DNA of 64,000 bases from Microglena sp. YARC (GCA_022414725.1 CM039464.1:37690372-37754371); one strand, 5' to 3'; shown: positions 40,705-52,345, numbered from the stretch's first letter. Made by a program: numbers and translations. Notes: generated from the sequence alone by a model not told the origin.

Positions 40705-40852
40705 CAGGGTACTATAGGGTACCTCGCGCAGTCTTTTCAACCCCCTGTGGGCGCAGCTCGCAGTTTTTGAGCTTTTTGCTGTAAAAAGCGCTGGCCAATT
40801 TGACTTTTGTGCGCTTTAAGCGCTGACGAATTTGACAAAATGTAGTACCCTG
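40705..40852. mobile_element. hAT-like MITE family B, copy 4
   Basis: 148 bp (left part deleted), CAGGGTACTAT to GTAGTACCCTG, target duplication CCATGTAA / CCATGGAA. Confidence 0.88.
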
Positions 40853-40984
40853 CCATGGAACCAAGTTAAAGTTAAAGATTGGAAAGGACCCAAACTGATT
40901 TATTTTTATTTTTTATTTGGAAAGGACCTGAGATGCTTGTTCACAGATTGTTGAAAGCCCTCTAAGAGTTTCCGTGGCGCACGC

Positions 40985-41290
40985 AGAGCCCTCCCAATCC
41001 GAATATATATGTCCCTGTCAAAATGTGTTAGTATGTATGTTTCAGTCCTGGGATAGGCCCGATAGGCTAAAGGGACTTGCCAGCCATGGTAGGAGGGGCT
41101 TAAAAAGAACAGGCATTGATGAATTGAAACCCAAGCAATCTTTTTACCAATTAACAGGGCCCCTGAATTCGTGCTACAGTGATCATTTCATTCTACAATA
41201 TAATTTAATCATCATCTCATCTGGGATGATAATTGAATTACGGTATTCTTATCGCATTTTTTAATAAATTGTATGCGGGATTTAAGGGAA
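40985..41290 (+). repeat. Dispersed repeat family I, copy 2
   Basis: 'gctaaagggacttgccagcc', 'aacaggcattgatgaattga', 'cgtgctacagtgatcatttc', 'atctgggatgataattgaat', ending around 'ttatcgcattttttaataaa'. The rest of 41290-42040 shows no gene. Confidence 0.72.
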
Positions 41291-42307
41291 AAGTCATAAG
41301 GGTTGGTAAGTTGGCTTTAGGACAGCATAGCTCCCACTAACCCTTTAAAAATGGATGTCCGGGGCCAAGCCTACTACTTTGTTTCCTACTACTTTGTTTC
41401 CTACAACCAGTCGTTTGCCAAGTGATTTAAGGGGAAAGAGTGGGTAGTTTTTTCTCCATCATTAGTGGTAGTTTGCTAGAGACGGTAATGGCTTTAATTT
41501 TGGTAAAGGGATATTTACGAGACGTGAGTAACGGAGACAACCAACTTTACTTTGTTACAACTCAGCAACTGTCATGACTCAGATCTACAACATTATAGAT
41601 AGCTTGACATTCTACGCAGTGGTGCCCTTAATTTCACGTGTGAGTGACTCTGTGACTGCATTACACGGATGTAACAATTTCAACTTCAATTTCAATAGCT
41701 TGACATTCGTGAGTTCATGACACAGTTTAGAGCGCAACGGTGGTCCGACAAGTCATAAGCGCATGAGAAAGGGCGAGGAGCAGGTCCCTGGCAAGGAGGG
41801 GGACTGGGAGTTTCGGAAGTAGCAGAGTAAGTAGCTGCTCGCAGCGGAATTAGCTGCACAACATTCGTCAACTTTTGAGGAGGATCTTGACCGCTGCGAT
41901 GCTGATAACTCTAGTCATGCGCACTCCAACTATGAGCCAAGTGTTTGCGTGCGGAGGTGGTCGGAATCTTTCAAACGCCAGGACAGCCTGGACATCTGTC
42001 GGACAGACGGATGGATAGACGGACAGACGGACGGCGGAGAGACAGCTTGTTTCCAACCAACCAGTTGGAGGTCCGGTTAAGCGGCGGTTAAATTCGTTAT
42101 TTTCGGCGCTAACCGGTGTTTGGTCGGAAACACAAAAAGTTGAGGTCCGGTTAAAGACCAACTGCCCCGGTTAGTGCAACGGCGCACCCCCCCCCACCGT
42201 TGAAGAAAGTTAATGGGCGGATAAATTCGGTTGTTGCATTAGATCTGGTGACGTCACGAAATTGGCGCGCGCCTCGTAAAAATCATGCTGCTTTGGAGTG
42301 CCGCATC

Positions 42308-42344
<37 letters not shown>

Positions 42345-42892
42345 AGTACGGCTTATATGCCGTACCTCCAGGCACACGTAGGTACCTGCCTGTGTCCACA
42401 CAGTCCAGTCAGCTAGACGGTTGTACCGCTGGCGTGCACGGAGGTTAGGTTCCACTTAACATCCTTGGGTTGGTCTGCTACTAATAGACTGCGCAACCCT
42501 GTATACTAAATGAATGTAAGATACCTTGACTATACGAGTCCTGACCCAGCTGATACAATTGGCTTCATACTTGACAGCAGGGCCCAAGGGCCTACATTGG
42601 TTTCGGAGAATCCGACCCAACTTAGGAGCTCCGACTGCTGCGCGCACGGCAATATCTCCAGACCTGGCAGTACAGCACCCGCGTGTAATGTCATGTCAGG
42701 ATGTTATGTCATCTCAGATTCTTCTTTTTAGATTTACATCTTGTATACATTCCTTATACTATCTTAGCTAGTCTATAAGCTTTGGGCGTGTCGTCTTTCT
42801 TTTTTCTACTTTACTCTTTGTCACTCTTTTTTTTCCTTTTCCTTCTCGAATCGAGGGTATAGCATCCTTCCTGTCAAGAAACTGCCACGTGT

Positions 42893-43990
42893 TTAAATGG
42901 CCACGAGTTCACAACCAGGTGTTACTAGATTACGCTGGCATAGACCGAAACCATTTGACCAGGAGGAAGGAATGGCGCATGGGTAGATATAGACGCAGGC
43001 GCAAACGCAGGAAGTGATTAGCGAGGTCGGAGACCAATCTAAACGAGGCTGATAAGGAAGCCTATCCATCATTGACACAGTCGTTACAGTAGGATAACAC
43101 ACGAACAACACGAGACTGGACGCATTAGTTTCCAGAGAAGATGAAGTCTGGATATTTTGTTGCGAATAATTTTGCTCGCTCCGTACTTTTCTAGTGTCTG
43201 CGCCTGCAATTCGCATGCGCTATGCAGTACCTACGAATTAATCGGTAAAAGAAGATCTGAAGGATCAGGACCTAGCGCATGGTGAAATGATGAGCGAGGA
43301 GAGAGATAAGCGCAACCTCTCAGCCTCGAGACGTCCCACGACAACCTGCATGCTCCATGAAACACTGGACGAGGCTGTATAGATAGCCTCGCCATTGATG
43401 AAAGAGACGTGACTGCAGGGTTTAACTCGGGAACAAACGAGACTGAGTACGCATGATGTTTCAGAAATAATGAAGTCGTGAGATTTTGTTGCGAGTATCT
43501 CTTCACTCGTTTCCTACTTCTGTAGCGCCTGCGCCTGAAGCTCGCATGGATAGAAGAAGGCCAAGACCGCACCAGCACCAGCTCATGGGATCGAGGTGGG
43601 TAACAGGGTCCATCAACTCCGCCATTGAAGAAGGGTTGAGCACCAGAATTTTACTAGGCACGAAGCAAGGTGTTCGCATGATTGGAATAATTGTCGAATT
43701 ACTAGGTGTTGCGAGTATCTCCCCAAGCACCTGCGCCTGCTGCTACGATGCGCCATGCGGCAGCTGAAATTTCGATGAAAGACCGAGGCTGGAAATGAGG
43801 CTCCAGCACCTCCACCATTAAACGAGGCTAGAGCAACTCAGGCAGTAATCATTCTGCCCGAATGATTGTGCAAGTTCATAGGTTGTTGCTACTATTTCCC
43901 CCTCGCTCCCCCACTTATCAAGCGCCTGCGCCTCCAGTAGCATGCGCCATTCGGCACGTAGAAGTTCATAAATTCGCTCGTGCCCAGGTC
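42893..43990. repeat. Diverged tandem units of about 280 bp inside the transposon
   Basis: Four units recognisable by 'ttgttgcgag(t/a)at', 'tagcgcctgcgcctg', 'gc(a/t)cgcatgcgc(t/c)atgc' and 'ccattgatgaaag'. Divergence is high, so the units are old. No ORF spans them. Confidence 0.7.
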
Positions 43991-44132
43991 TTGGCGGTCA
44001 ACTGTTTTCGGACATTGCCAGCGTTATCTCCTAAACCCCACTCAACACGTGGCACTTGCACCGTTGGCAGACAGTTGGCTTGTGGCATATCTCCTGTTTC
44101 CTGCTTTTCATTAACGGCGAAGCCCCCTCGCG

Positions 44133-44171
<39 letters not shown>

Positions 44172-44257
44172 CCCCCCTCCCTAATCTTCCTCGGCCACTA
44201 CGTGCCGGCTGTCTTTCTTTTTCGGACACTCATCATTGATCGCACGGTTTCACCAAG

Positions 44258-44400
44258 ATGGATTCGCAGCAGCAGGGCACCGTCCCTGCCACGCAATTTT
44301 CGACTGATCTTCCTGAGGGCCAGGCGCAGATGCGTGTTCTAGATCTGGACCCGCGCCAGCAGGAAGAACTACGCCAATTTGAGGTGACCTGGCCAGATGC
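44258..44400 (+). CDS. Possible first exon of a lost transposon gene
   Basis: ATG after 'ggtttcaccaag', reading MDSQQQGTVPATQFSTDLPE then QMRVLDLDPRQQEELRQFE, with a possible GAG|gtgacc donor near 44381. It lies just inside the right end of the 42044-44513 element, after a long C tract. It may be the start of a transposase or accessory gene whose remainder is deleted. Confidence 0.35.
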
Positions 44401-44520
44401 AAAAGACTGCTTAACTGGTGGAATGTTTCCAACCAGTTAAGGTTCCGGTTAGAGGTCGAGTCTAAACCCTCCGAAACACAATCCTTAACCGGACCTCCAA
44501 CTGGAAACAAGCTGAGAGAC

Positions 44521-45082
44521 ACGGGGGGAACCTGGGGCTTCAGCCCCGGGACCCCTGGGGGGGGTCCAGAGGGGGCTAAAGCGAAAATTTGCGTGCTGCA
44601 CGCTAAGGCGTTTACAAAGTTGCTTCAATCATGCAGTCGGGATCCAAAAGCTAGCGCGCAAGAACGCGCGTAATGTAGTATACCCTGTAGTAGATTACCT
44701 GGAGCCTGACGCTGACGTGGAGCTGACCTGCCAGGTCCAGGCCCGGGGGTCCAGGCTGTTGCAGAGGACGCGGAGCTTTGAAACCTGGACCGATACTACC
44801 AGGGTTACTACCCCTCACCTGGATACCGCCCCACCTGGGGCAGCATTGATGGATGAGGTTGCGGTTGCGGTTGACCCTGCCCTTCAAAGGCTTTCCATTC
44901 TTGAATTGTACCATTCACTTCAGTGCCCATCTTCGTTTACAGAGCAATCTTCTAGCTGGTTGCCATTATTATAAACGACGTCTGTCAGATACATTACAGT
45001 TCAGCGAGCTTCAATTCGTGATCAAGAACCCGCTTGCTCTGTGACATTGCGAAATCTTCCCTAATCCCTGCATCCGATTGAA
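44521..45082. other. No gene recognised
   Basis: GC-mixed sequence. An 85-codon frame (44717-44974) lacks an ATG start and shows no domain. Confidence 0.4.
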
Positions 45083-45504
45083 ATGGCCTCGAGCAACTCC
45101 TCGAGCGGACGCTGCATCCGTGGATTCAGCTGCTCCGAGAGCGCGAGCGTGAGCGTATCTCGAGAAATCTCCTACAAGCTAAGCATTGCCAAAGTGCCGA
45201 GTCTGCTCTCATTCCAACTCCAGTTGGGAATTGAGTCTCCTGACATCGTTCCCGATGTAACGGACTGTCCGGAGAGCGACGAGGAATGCCGCACCCACGA
45301 GCGAAGCCCTATTGCGGAAAATACCTTGCCTTTCGCTTGCTCCGAGGCAGTTTGCATCCCAACAACTTGGTAAGTTGCAGGAATTCTCAAATGCGCCCTC
45401 TCAGTGCTCATGTAAGTGATCAATTGCAAATATGTGCGGGTGCTTTAACGTTGTTTGATCGTTTGCCTCGTCGGAACAGGGTTATCGAGGCTGAATTGCG
45501 CTAG
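45083..45504 (+). CDS. Possible small two-exon gene, 103 aa
   Basis: ATG in 'gattgaaatgg', Ser-rich start (MASSNSSSGRCIRGFSCSES), 95 codons to ACTTG|gtaagt at 45370, then acceptor gaacag with exon 45480..45504 adding VIEAELR and TAG. The 110-bp intron has good consensus ends and the junction is in frame. No known family, no membrane segment; five cysteines. Confidence 0.45.
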
Positions 45505-45519
45505 CTAGGTTTCCCCGTG

Positions 45520-45690
45520 CGATTTTGCGACGACCTCTGATCCAGACAATAATGCCTGATATCTGGCAATCCGATACTCATTCTCAAATCTCATTGACGG
45601 CTCGATTGCGACGACCTCTGATTCAGACAATGATGCCCGATATTTGCCAATCCAATTCTCATTCTCAAATCTGAACGAGCATTTGGCGCA
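45520..45690. repeat. Two-unit tandem repeat of about 77 bp
   Basis: 'gcgacgacctctgat(c/t)cagac' and 'aat(c/g)ccgata..tggcaatcc' repeated. Follows the small gene. Confidence 0.75.
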
Positions 45691-46078
45691 ATTGTGCGCG
45701 CACGCTTCCAAATTCTCTACACCCTACTTTATTTTCCAGGTCCCCCTGACAGTCTAGCTTCTGCGTGCCTAGCTTCTTCATGTCTAGCTTCTGCGCGTTG
45801 TTCGGTTTTTCCCTACACGTCTTGGCAGCCAAGTCATGCTGATTTGGCGGACAGCTTTCTTTCTTTCATCCCTACTTATTTTGCCCACGCATCCGCATTG
45901 CATGATGTCGCCGTCGTTCTATCACCCTGGTTCCTCATGTGGGCTACTGTCGCAATCGCATGCGGTATGCCCCCCACCCCACCCCTACCCCACCACACGC
46001 TCACCACGCAGTACCTCAACTCTTTCCCTTCACACAGACTTATTGTCCTGTTCGATTCTGCTGTGTCTGCCTCTCAGT

Positions 46079-46180
46079 TACTTCAAGGAGAAATCCATGA
46101 TCGAGGCCCAAAAGCTGTTCCAGAGGGCGCGAATCCACTACAAAATCATGGCGGAGAAAGAGTCTTCCAGTCGCATCTAA
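46079..46180 (+). CDS. Possible C-terminal exon, unknown gene
   Basis: A pyrimidine tract ending gcctctcag is followed by a frame reading YFKEKSMIEAQKLFQRARIH then YKIMAEKESSSRI and TAA, an amphipathic, charged terminus. An upstream 'gcatgcg|gtatgc' donor at about 45963, followed by C-rich intron, would join in frame in one of three readings. No family recognised. Confidence 0.35.
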   Translation, partial: YFKEKSMIEAQKLFQRARIHYKIMAEKESSSRI

Positions 46181-46477
46181 GCCGCTGGCCGGAATGCTCT
46201 GCTTTGGTATTCGCAGTCGATACTTGATCGTCTGGAGAAGACCTGGGAAAACTCCCAGCGTACCTCCATTTGGACTTGAACAACTCACCACAGCAAATTG
46301 CACAATGCCATATCTGTGACCTTGCAATTACTAATCTGATCCTCGGCTCGGCAGTATTTCTGTCGACCCCTCCTGCCCTCATTGAAGTTTATCGACTAGA
46401 CCAAGCTAACGGCCTGAGATGGCCATCGCCTTGTCAGTGACCCCTACTTCTAGACTGTTTATAATGTACAATCCATG

Positions 46478-46608
46478 TTCTCTCTTTGGCTGAGCGTAGC
46501 AGCTTCTAGAAAGTATCCTCAACTTTCCAACACTCCTTACTTCTTTGGGCTTACCCAACTGCTGGCTCAGTAAGCTGCCTATAAGCTGCTGCTCTTAGCT
46601 GATAAGAA
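46478..46608. mobile_element. MITE family H, copy 2 (diverged)
   Basis: 'ggctgagcgtagcagcttct' near the left end and 'aagctgctgctcttagctga' near the right form imperfect inverted ends matching 37030-37232. Boundaries approximate. Confidence 0.55.
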
Positions 46609-46611
46609 AGG

Positions 46612-46995
46612 GACCCTCTGCACTTAGCAAACAGGAAGGTACCCTCTGTACAAAGTGATCACGAAGGTACCCTGTGTACCCTCTGTACTAAGTGATCAGG
46701 AAGTTACCCTCCGTACTAAGTGATCAGGAAGGTACCCTCTGTACTAAGTGATCAGGAAGGTACCCTCTGTACTAAGTGATCAGGAAGGTACCCTCTGTAC
46801 TAAGTGATCAGGAAGGTACCCTCTGTACTAAGTGATCAGGAAGGTACCCTCTGTACTAAGTGATCAGGAAGGTACCCTCTGTACTAAGTGATCAGGAAGG
46901 TACCCTATGCACTAAGTGATCAGGAAGGTACCCTCTGTACGAAGTGATCAAGAAGGTACCCTCTGTACCCTCTTTACTAAGTGATCAGGAAGGTA
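46612..46995 (+). repeat. 28-bp minisatellite (tgatcaggaaggtaccctct)
   Basis: About 13 units with 'gtactaag' between the shown words. Nothing else visible in 46996-47480 beyond a short 'caataggtttg' repeat. Confidence 0.94.
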
Positions 46996-47479
46996 CCACG
47001 TACGCTACTTGATTGTACAGGCGGCTTGGGGCTACTACCTCAACTGATATGTGCCATTCGAGTACCGTCAGAGCAACGCTTGTGTATATGCATCATAGTG
47101 AGTTTGCATAACAATAGGTTTGCATCACAGGGGGTTATCATAATAGTGCGTTCGTATAGCAATAGGTTTGTATAACACTCATGTTGCATATCGATGGGTT
47201 CAAAATGCTTGCACAAGGTCATTTTGTCCCAAGGCAGCTGAAATAGCTTCCCTCTACATTATCATACAACTTTATTAATCCTGGCTTAATAAAGTAATAT
47301 AATAATAGGCAGGGGTATAAAGTAGTGCCCCTTGACTTGAAGCTTTGACTTCAAGGGCATCCATTCCAGCAAGCACAAACAGCCTGTTAAGGTCTCTAGC
47401 AACAAGGCCCGCTACTAACCAATCCTTGAAGGCTGATGATGTGACCCAACGTCCGCCTACTCTTTGTCAGAGGCAAGCC

Positions 47480-47700
47480 TAGTTGTGATCAGATTCCAAC
47501 TCCACTAACATCTGATGCAAGCCTAGTTGTGATCAGATTCCAACTCCTCTAACATCTAATGCAAGCCTAGTTGTGATCAGATTCCAACTCCACTAACATC
47601 TGATGCAAGTGTAGTTGCAATCAGATTCCAACTCCACTAACATCTGATGCAAGCCTAGTTGCAATCAGATTCCAACTCCACTTGCATCTGATGACTTGTA
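47480..47700 (+). repeat. 44-bp minisatellite (gcaagcctagttgtgatcag)
   Basis: Five units, each with 'attccaactccactaacatc'. Confidence 0.92.
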
Positions 47701-48500
47701 GGTGTGCGTACGATGCACATCATAATAGTGTAGTAGTCCTGTCGTAGGTCATTCTCAGTCCTCCAGCGACCAGCTGATGATGCGTAGCTGTGATATAGTC
47801 CATAAGTCCAACTCCCCTTACACCTGATGAGGTGTAGTCATATATTCCAGCTCCCCTTACACCTGAGCATGTGTAGTTGTCATATATTCCCTTACACCTG
47901 AGCATGTGTAGTTGACATATATTCCCTTTCATGTGACGTTTTGTAGATGTGCGTACGATACACATTGTAGAAGTGTAGTAGTCCTGTCGTAGATCATTCT
48001 CAGTCTCCCAGCAACCAGCCCACATCTGATGATGTGTAGCTGTGATATATTGTCATAAGTCCAACTCCCCTTACACCTGATGAGGTGCAGTCATATATTC
48101 CAGCTCCCCTTACACCTGAGCATGTGTAGTTGTCATATATTCCCTTACACCTGACGTTTTGTAGATGTGCGTACGATGCACATTGTAGAAGTGTAGTAGT
48201 CCTGTGGTAGGTCATCGTCAGTCCTCCAGCGACCAGCCCACATCTGACGATATTTGTGATATATTATTCCAACCCCCCTAACACTTGGTCATGTGTAGTT
48301 GTGATATATATTCCAGCTCCCCTTACACCTGATGACGTGTAGGTGTGTGTATGATGCACATCATAATAGTGTAGTAGTCCTGTCGTAGCTCATTCTCAGT
48401 CCTCCAGCGACCAGCCCACATCTGAGGATGTGTAGTTGTGATAAATTATTCCAACTTCCCTTTCACCTGATGACGTGTAGTGTGCACGGTGCACACTCTA
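47700..48500 (+). repeat. Long tandem repeat, units of 150-215 bp
   Basis: Four to five units with 'tgcgtacgatgcacat', 'gtgtagtagtcctgtcgtag' and 'ccccttacacctgatgaggt'. The regular 'ttgtag' before the gtgcgtac word could be acceptor-like, so an exon-edge echo origin is possible, but no parent exon was found. Confidence 0.85.
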
Positions 48501-48501
48501 A

Positions 48502-48700
48502 GGTAATGATAATGCCTGGTGGGGCGATGTGTTAAGGGAGCCCGTCGTACGCGGGTGGGGAGCGGTCTCCTACCTCAGCTGGACAAGCTACCATCGCGGT
48601 TGACAACGACCTGCAACGCCAAGAGCGACTGAAGGGGGAGTCGAACCCCCGACTCTTCATCCTCAAACGATCTGGTCTACCACTAGACCAATGTATATCA
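48502..48700 (-). mobile_element. tRNA-derived SINE, family 1, copy 3
   Basis: On the minus strand: A box TGGTCTAGTGGTAGACC, B box GGGTTCGAACTCCC, body with 'gtcgttgtcaaccgcgatgg', ending ggcattatcatta. The head is a different tRNA-like sequence from copies 1, 2 and 5. Confidence 0.85.
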
Positions 48701-48819
48701 CTGAAAGGGGCTTGCACATTCTAATAGTATTATAGCCCTGTAGTATGTCATTTCCTGACATCCTGAGGCCAGCCCACATCTGACAAAGATTAGGAAAAGG
48801 CACTTCAGTTTTTTTCTTT

Positions 48820-49005
48820 TGGGTTACAGGTTACAGCTTCTTGGCAGCTCCCCTGCCTGGCTAATGAAACAAGCCTAGCGCAAGCTAGTGCTTTTGGCCG
48901 CTGACATTGTCAGCTTGCCAGCGCTCCTGAAATATTGGGGCTGAGCCCAGTGGCTGGCTCGAGTAGATGCATGCAAGCTGCTACTCATAGCCTAGAAGAA
49001 AAACA
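48820..49005. mobile_element. MITE family H, copy 3
   Basis: CAGTTTTTTTCTTTTGGG at the left and GAAGAAAAACAGCG at the right, with inner 'acagcttcttggcagctccc' and 'aagctgctactcatagcc'. No clear target duplication. Confidence 0.65.
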
Positions 49006-49081
49006 GCGGAACACTCAGCAAGTGCGTATGTCCGTGTGCGTGGAGTATGTGTGCAATATGTAGGTGAAATTAGCTGTTTTC

Positions 49082-50430
49082 GCAGTTCTTAGAGCTGCTG
49101 CTGCCCTGCCCTGGATTTTGTAGTTAGTAGAGCTGCTGCTGCCCTGCACTGCTTTTCATACTTAGTAGTGATGCTGCTGCCCTGCACTGCTTTTCGTAGT
49201 TCGCACAGCTGCTGCTGTCCTGCACTGCTTTCCGTATTTCGTAGAGCTGCTGCTGCCCTGCACTGCTTTTCGTACTTTGTAGAGCTGCTGCTGCCCTGCA
49301 TTGCTTTTCGTACTTTGTAGAGCTGCTGCTGCCCTGCACAGGGTTCATACTTCGTAGAGCTGCTGCTGCCCTGCACTGCTTCTTGTAGTTCATAGGGCTG
49401 CTGCTGCCCTGCCCTGGGTTCTGCAGTTCGTAGAGCTGCTGCTGCCCTGCACTGCTTCTTGTAGTTCATAGCGCTGCTGCTCCCCTGCCCTGGGTTCCGC
49501 AGTTCGTAGAGCTGCTGCTGCCCTGCACTGCTTCTTGCAGTTCATAACGCTGCTGCTGCCCTGCCCTGGGTTTCGTAGTTCGTTGAGCTGCTGCTGCCCT
49601 GCACTGCTTCTTGTAGTTCGTAGAGCTGCTGCTGCCCTTCACTGGGTTCATACTTTGTAGAGCTGCTGCTGCCCTGCACTGGGTTTTGTAGTTCGTAGAG
49701 CTGCTGCTGCTGCTGCTGCTGCCCTGCACTGCTTCTTGTACTTCGTAGTACTGCTGCTGCCCTGCCCTGGGTTTTGTAGTTCGTAGAGCTGCTGCTGCCC
49801 TGCACTGCTTCTTGTACTTCGTAGTACTGCTGCTGCCCTGCACTGCTTCTTGTACTTCGTAGTACTGCTGCTGCCCTGCACTGGGTTTTGTAGTTCGTAG
49901 AGCTGCTGCTGCTGCTGCCCTGCACTGCTTCTTGTACTTCATAGTACTGCTGCTGCCCTGCCCTGGGTTTTGTAGTTCGTAGAGCTGCTGCTGCTGCCCT
50001 GCCCTGCTTCTTGTACTTGGTAGTACTGCTGCTGCCCTGCCCTGGGTTTTGTAGTTCGTAGAGCTGCTGCTGCTGCTGCCCTGCACTGCTTCTTGTACTT
50101 CGTAGTACTGCTGCTGCTGCCCTGCCTTGGGTTTTGTAGTTCGTAGAGCTGCTGCTGCCCTGCACTGCTTCTTGTACTTCGTAGTACTGCTGCTGCTGCC
50201 CTGCACTGGGTTCATACTTAGTAGAGCTGCTGCTGCCCTGCACTGCTTTTCGTAGTTCGTAGAGATGCTGCTGCCTTCCCTATTTCCGTATGCATAGTCC
50301 TGCTGTTGCCCTGCCCTGGGTTTTGTACTTCGTATTACTACTGCTGCCCTGTGCTCGTTTCGTACTTTGTAGTGCTGCTGCTGCTGATGTCCTGCACTGC
50401 TTTTTGTACTTCGAACAGCTCCTGCTGCCT
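49082..50430 (-). repeat. GAGCTGCTGCTGCCCTGCAC minisatellite with CTG expansions
   Basis: About 35 units of 37-46 bp (gagctgctgctgccctgcactgc, then a variable tail ending in cttcgtag or gttcgtag). The CTG run inside the unit varies from 2 to 7 triplets. The minus strand is open in several frames (QGSSS/AAAALR peptides), as expected from the composition. No parent exon identified. Confidence 0.93.
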
Positions 50431-50461
50431 ACCCTGCTGCAGCCGATGATTGTCTTGGGAT

Positions 50462-50647
50462 CAGGGTACTTCCATTGACCATATTGGCCAGCGCTTTAGC
50501 GCACTTGAAAAAACAAAACTGCGCTTTGTAGTGCAAAAAGCGCAAAAATTGCTTGCTGCACCTACAGGGGGGTGCAAAAAACTGCGCGAAACGCGCAGTA
50601 GGGCTCAAAAAGGCAGCGCGCAAAAGCGCGCGCTTGGAAGTACCCTG
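50462..50647. mobile_element. hAT-like MITE family B, copy 5 (opposite orientation)
   Basis: 186 bp, CAGGGTACTTCC to GGAAGTACCCTG, target duplication CTTGGGAT / CTTTGGAT. The interior is the reverse of copies 1 and 2. Confidence 0.92.
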
Positions 50648-50729
50648 CTTTGGATCCCGCGAGTTGAATACCAAGACAATCATCATTCAATCATCGATCT
50701 ATTATTTATCATGGTGCGGCTTTCATATA

Positions 50730-51250
50730 GGGAATACCTATGCTGGCACTGTTTCTGTTGTGGTTCCACACACAGGTGTAGGCTCAACACACACTCCAGA
50801 AAACACAGTTCAATCACGTCATCGATCAATCATCAATCTATCATCAATCAATCATGGTTTGGCTTACTCCCGCCAACCCTAAGTGTGCCTACTCTTTTGA
50901 AGGAGTGGCAGCACCATTCGAACTGAATCCTCAGTGCCACTGGTTTGTGTTGGGAGACCCACCTCCTGAGGTGAAATTCCTTTCGTAACTAAAAAACAAT
51001 GCAGGGAATACCTGTGTTGGCACTGTTTCTGTTGTGGGGTCCACACGCAGGTGTAGGCACCACACTGCGCTACACTCCAAAGACGTACAATCCCGTGCCT
51101 GAGTTGACATGCTGCCCTACTCCTTACGCTATTTCTTTCCACGTCTTCTTTACCGCCTCCCTTTACCAGCCCCACCCCATCCCCCAGCTGACCGGCCCAG
51201 GGGGGGGTGGGGGGGGCTGTGCTACACACACACTACGGCAGTGGTCCTGA
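50730..51250 (+). other. Duplicated exon-like segment, product unknown
   Basis: 'ggaatacctgtgttggcact', 'gtttctgttgtgg' and following bases occur at 50999-51090 and, diverged, at about 50738-50810. The right copy starts with ATG (MQGIPVLALFLLWGPHAG) and continues TLRYTPKTYNPVPELTCC then AISFHVFFTASLY, protein-like and partly hydrophobic, up to a 'cccccag' site. It may be an exon with one echo; no partner exons recognised. Confidence 0.35.
50878..50990 (-). repeat. Dispersed repeat family E, copy 5 (reversed)
   Basis: 'gtgcctactcttttgaagga', 'accattcgaactgaatcctc', 'gggagacccacctcctgagg'. It sits between the two copies of the exon-like segment. Confidence 0.72.
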
Positions 51251-51339
51251 TTGTGCGGAAGAGTTCCACGTTGTCTAAGGCCATCATCCCTGGCCAATCA
51301 TGGGTTCCTTGCGCCACCTGCAGAAACCATTGCTTCCAA

Positions 51340-51790
51340 CTGATTAGAGCACCTTCCAAGTGCTTCCACCCGCTTCCAACTGATTTAAACACCTTCCAAG
51401 CGCTTCCAAGTGCTTTCAACTGATTTGGACACCTTCCAAGTGCTTCCAACTGAGTTGCACACCAACCAACCGCTTCCAACTGATTTGGACACCTTCCAAG
51501 TGCTTCCAACTGATTTGCACACCAACCAACCGCTTCCAACTGATTTGGACACCCTCCAAGTGCTTCCAACTGATTTGCACACCAACCAACCGCTTCCAAC
51601 TGATTTTGACACCTTCCAAGTGCTTCCAACTGATTTGCACACCATGCAACCGCTTCCAACTGATTTTGTCACCTATCAAGTGCTTCCAACTGATTTGAAC
51701 ACATTCTAAGTGCTTTCAACTGATTTGAACACCTTTCGACTGCTTCCAACTGATTTGAACACCTTCCAAGTGCTTTCAACTGATTGCAAC
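51340..51790 (+). repeat. 30/60-bp minisatellite (cttccaactgatttggacac)
   Basis: About 15 units of 30 bp paired into 60-bp units ('caccttccaagtg' alternating with 'accaaccaaccg'). All frames are open because 60 is a multiple of three. Confidence 0.94.
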
Positions 51791-51799
51791 CTGCGACAA

Positions 51800-52080
51800 G
51801 CAACTGCCGTCCTTCAGCCCCCCACGCCATACCACCTGTGCATGAACCCGTGACATGCAACCGCAGTCCTTCAGCCCCCTGAGCCACGCCACATGTGCAT
51901 GAACCCGTGTCATGCAACCGCAGTCATTCAGCACCCCTAAGCCTGAGAACCCGTAACCTCGGCTTGATTTCCCGTAACTCAGGCTTGATTTAGGCTTGAT
52001 TTCCCGCACCTCAGGCTTGATTCCCCGCAACTTAGGCTTGATTGACCCCCTCCCTTTCTTTCTTTCCTGGCAACTTGGTT
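51800..52080. repeat. Short tandem repeats (catgaacccgtgacatgcaa; cccgtaactcaggcttgatt)
   Basis: Two units of about 56 bp, then three to four units of about 24 bp. No gene. Confidence 0.8.
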
Positions 52081-52164
52081 ACAGATCTCCAGCCAGCTAT
52101 TTGGCTGCTCGCCGATTTGGTACAAAAAAGTACAAGAAGTACAAAAAATGTTTCCTGACAACAC

Positions 52165-52345
52165 ATCGGTTCCTGACAGATGGGGAGACACAAGTGTTGC
52201 AACACCTGTACCTTGGCAGTACTGCTGTACTTGGTTGTACCACTACACAGGTGCTGCAACACCTGTGCCTTGGCAGTGCTGCTGTATTTGGTTGTACCAC
52301 TACACAAGTACTACGACACCTGTCCCGACTTTCTTCTGCCGTACT
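52165..52345 (+). repeat. 59-bp tandem repeat (acacctgtgccttggcagtg)
   Basis: Three units with 'ctgctgtacttggttgtacc' and 'actacacaggtgctgcaac'. The cacag|gtgctg junction in each unit resembles a splice donor context. Confidence 0.85.

Larger units (their letters stand above)
40497..41700. other. Pair of inverted flanks enclosing 1.1 kb
   Basis: 'gaaattgttacatccgtgta' at about 40507 reappears as its complement near 41655-41690, with the neighbouring gaaatt microsatellite also mirrored. This may be an inverted-repeat element or two opposed copies of one repeat. It encloses a family B MITE and a family I repeat; no ORF of note. Confidence 0.5.
42044..44513. mobile_element. 2.5-kb inverted-repeat DNA transposon, deletion derivative
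   Basis: Ends AGCTTGTTTCCA plus AGTTGGAGGTCCGGTTAAG at the left, and the complement at the right (44480-44513). Exact 7-bp target duplication GAGAGAC at 42037 and 44514. Subterminal copies of 'gaggtccggttaa' lie within both ends. The inside has a 26-G run (42318-42343), diverged tandem units and a C run of about 30 (44137-44167), but no transposase. The left end carries an extra aaccaacc. Confidence 0.82.

Noticed and set aside
49466..50243. Gln/Ser/Ala-rich minus-strand ORFs resembling a low-complexity protein
   Set aside because: Several frames are open through a CTG-containing minisatellite, and unit length changes ignore frame.
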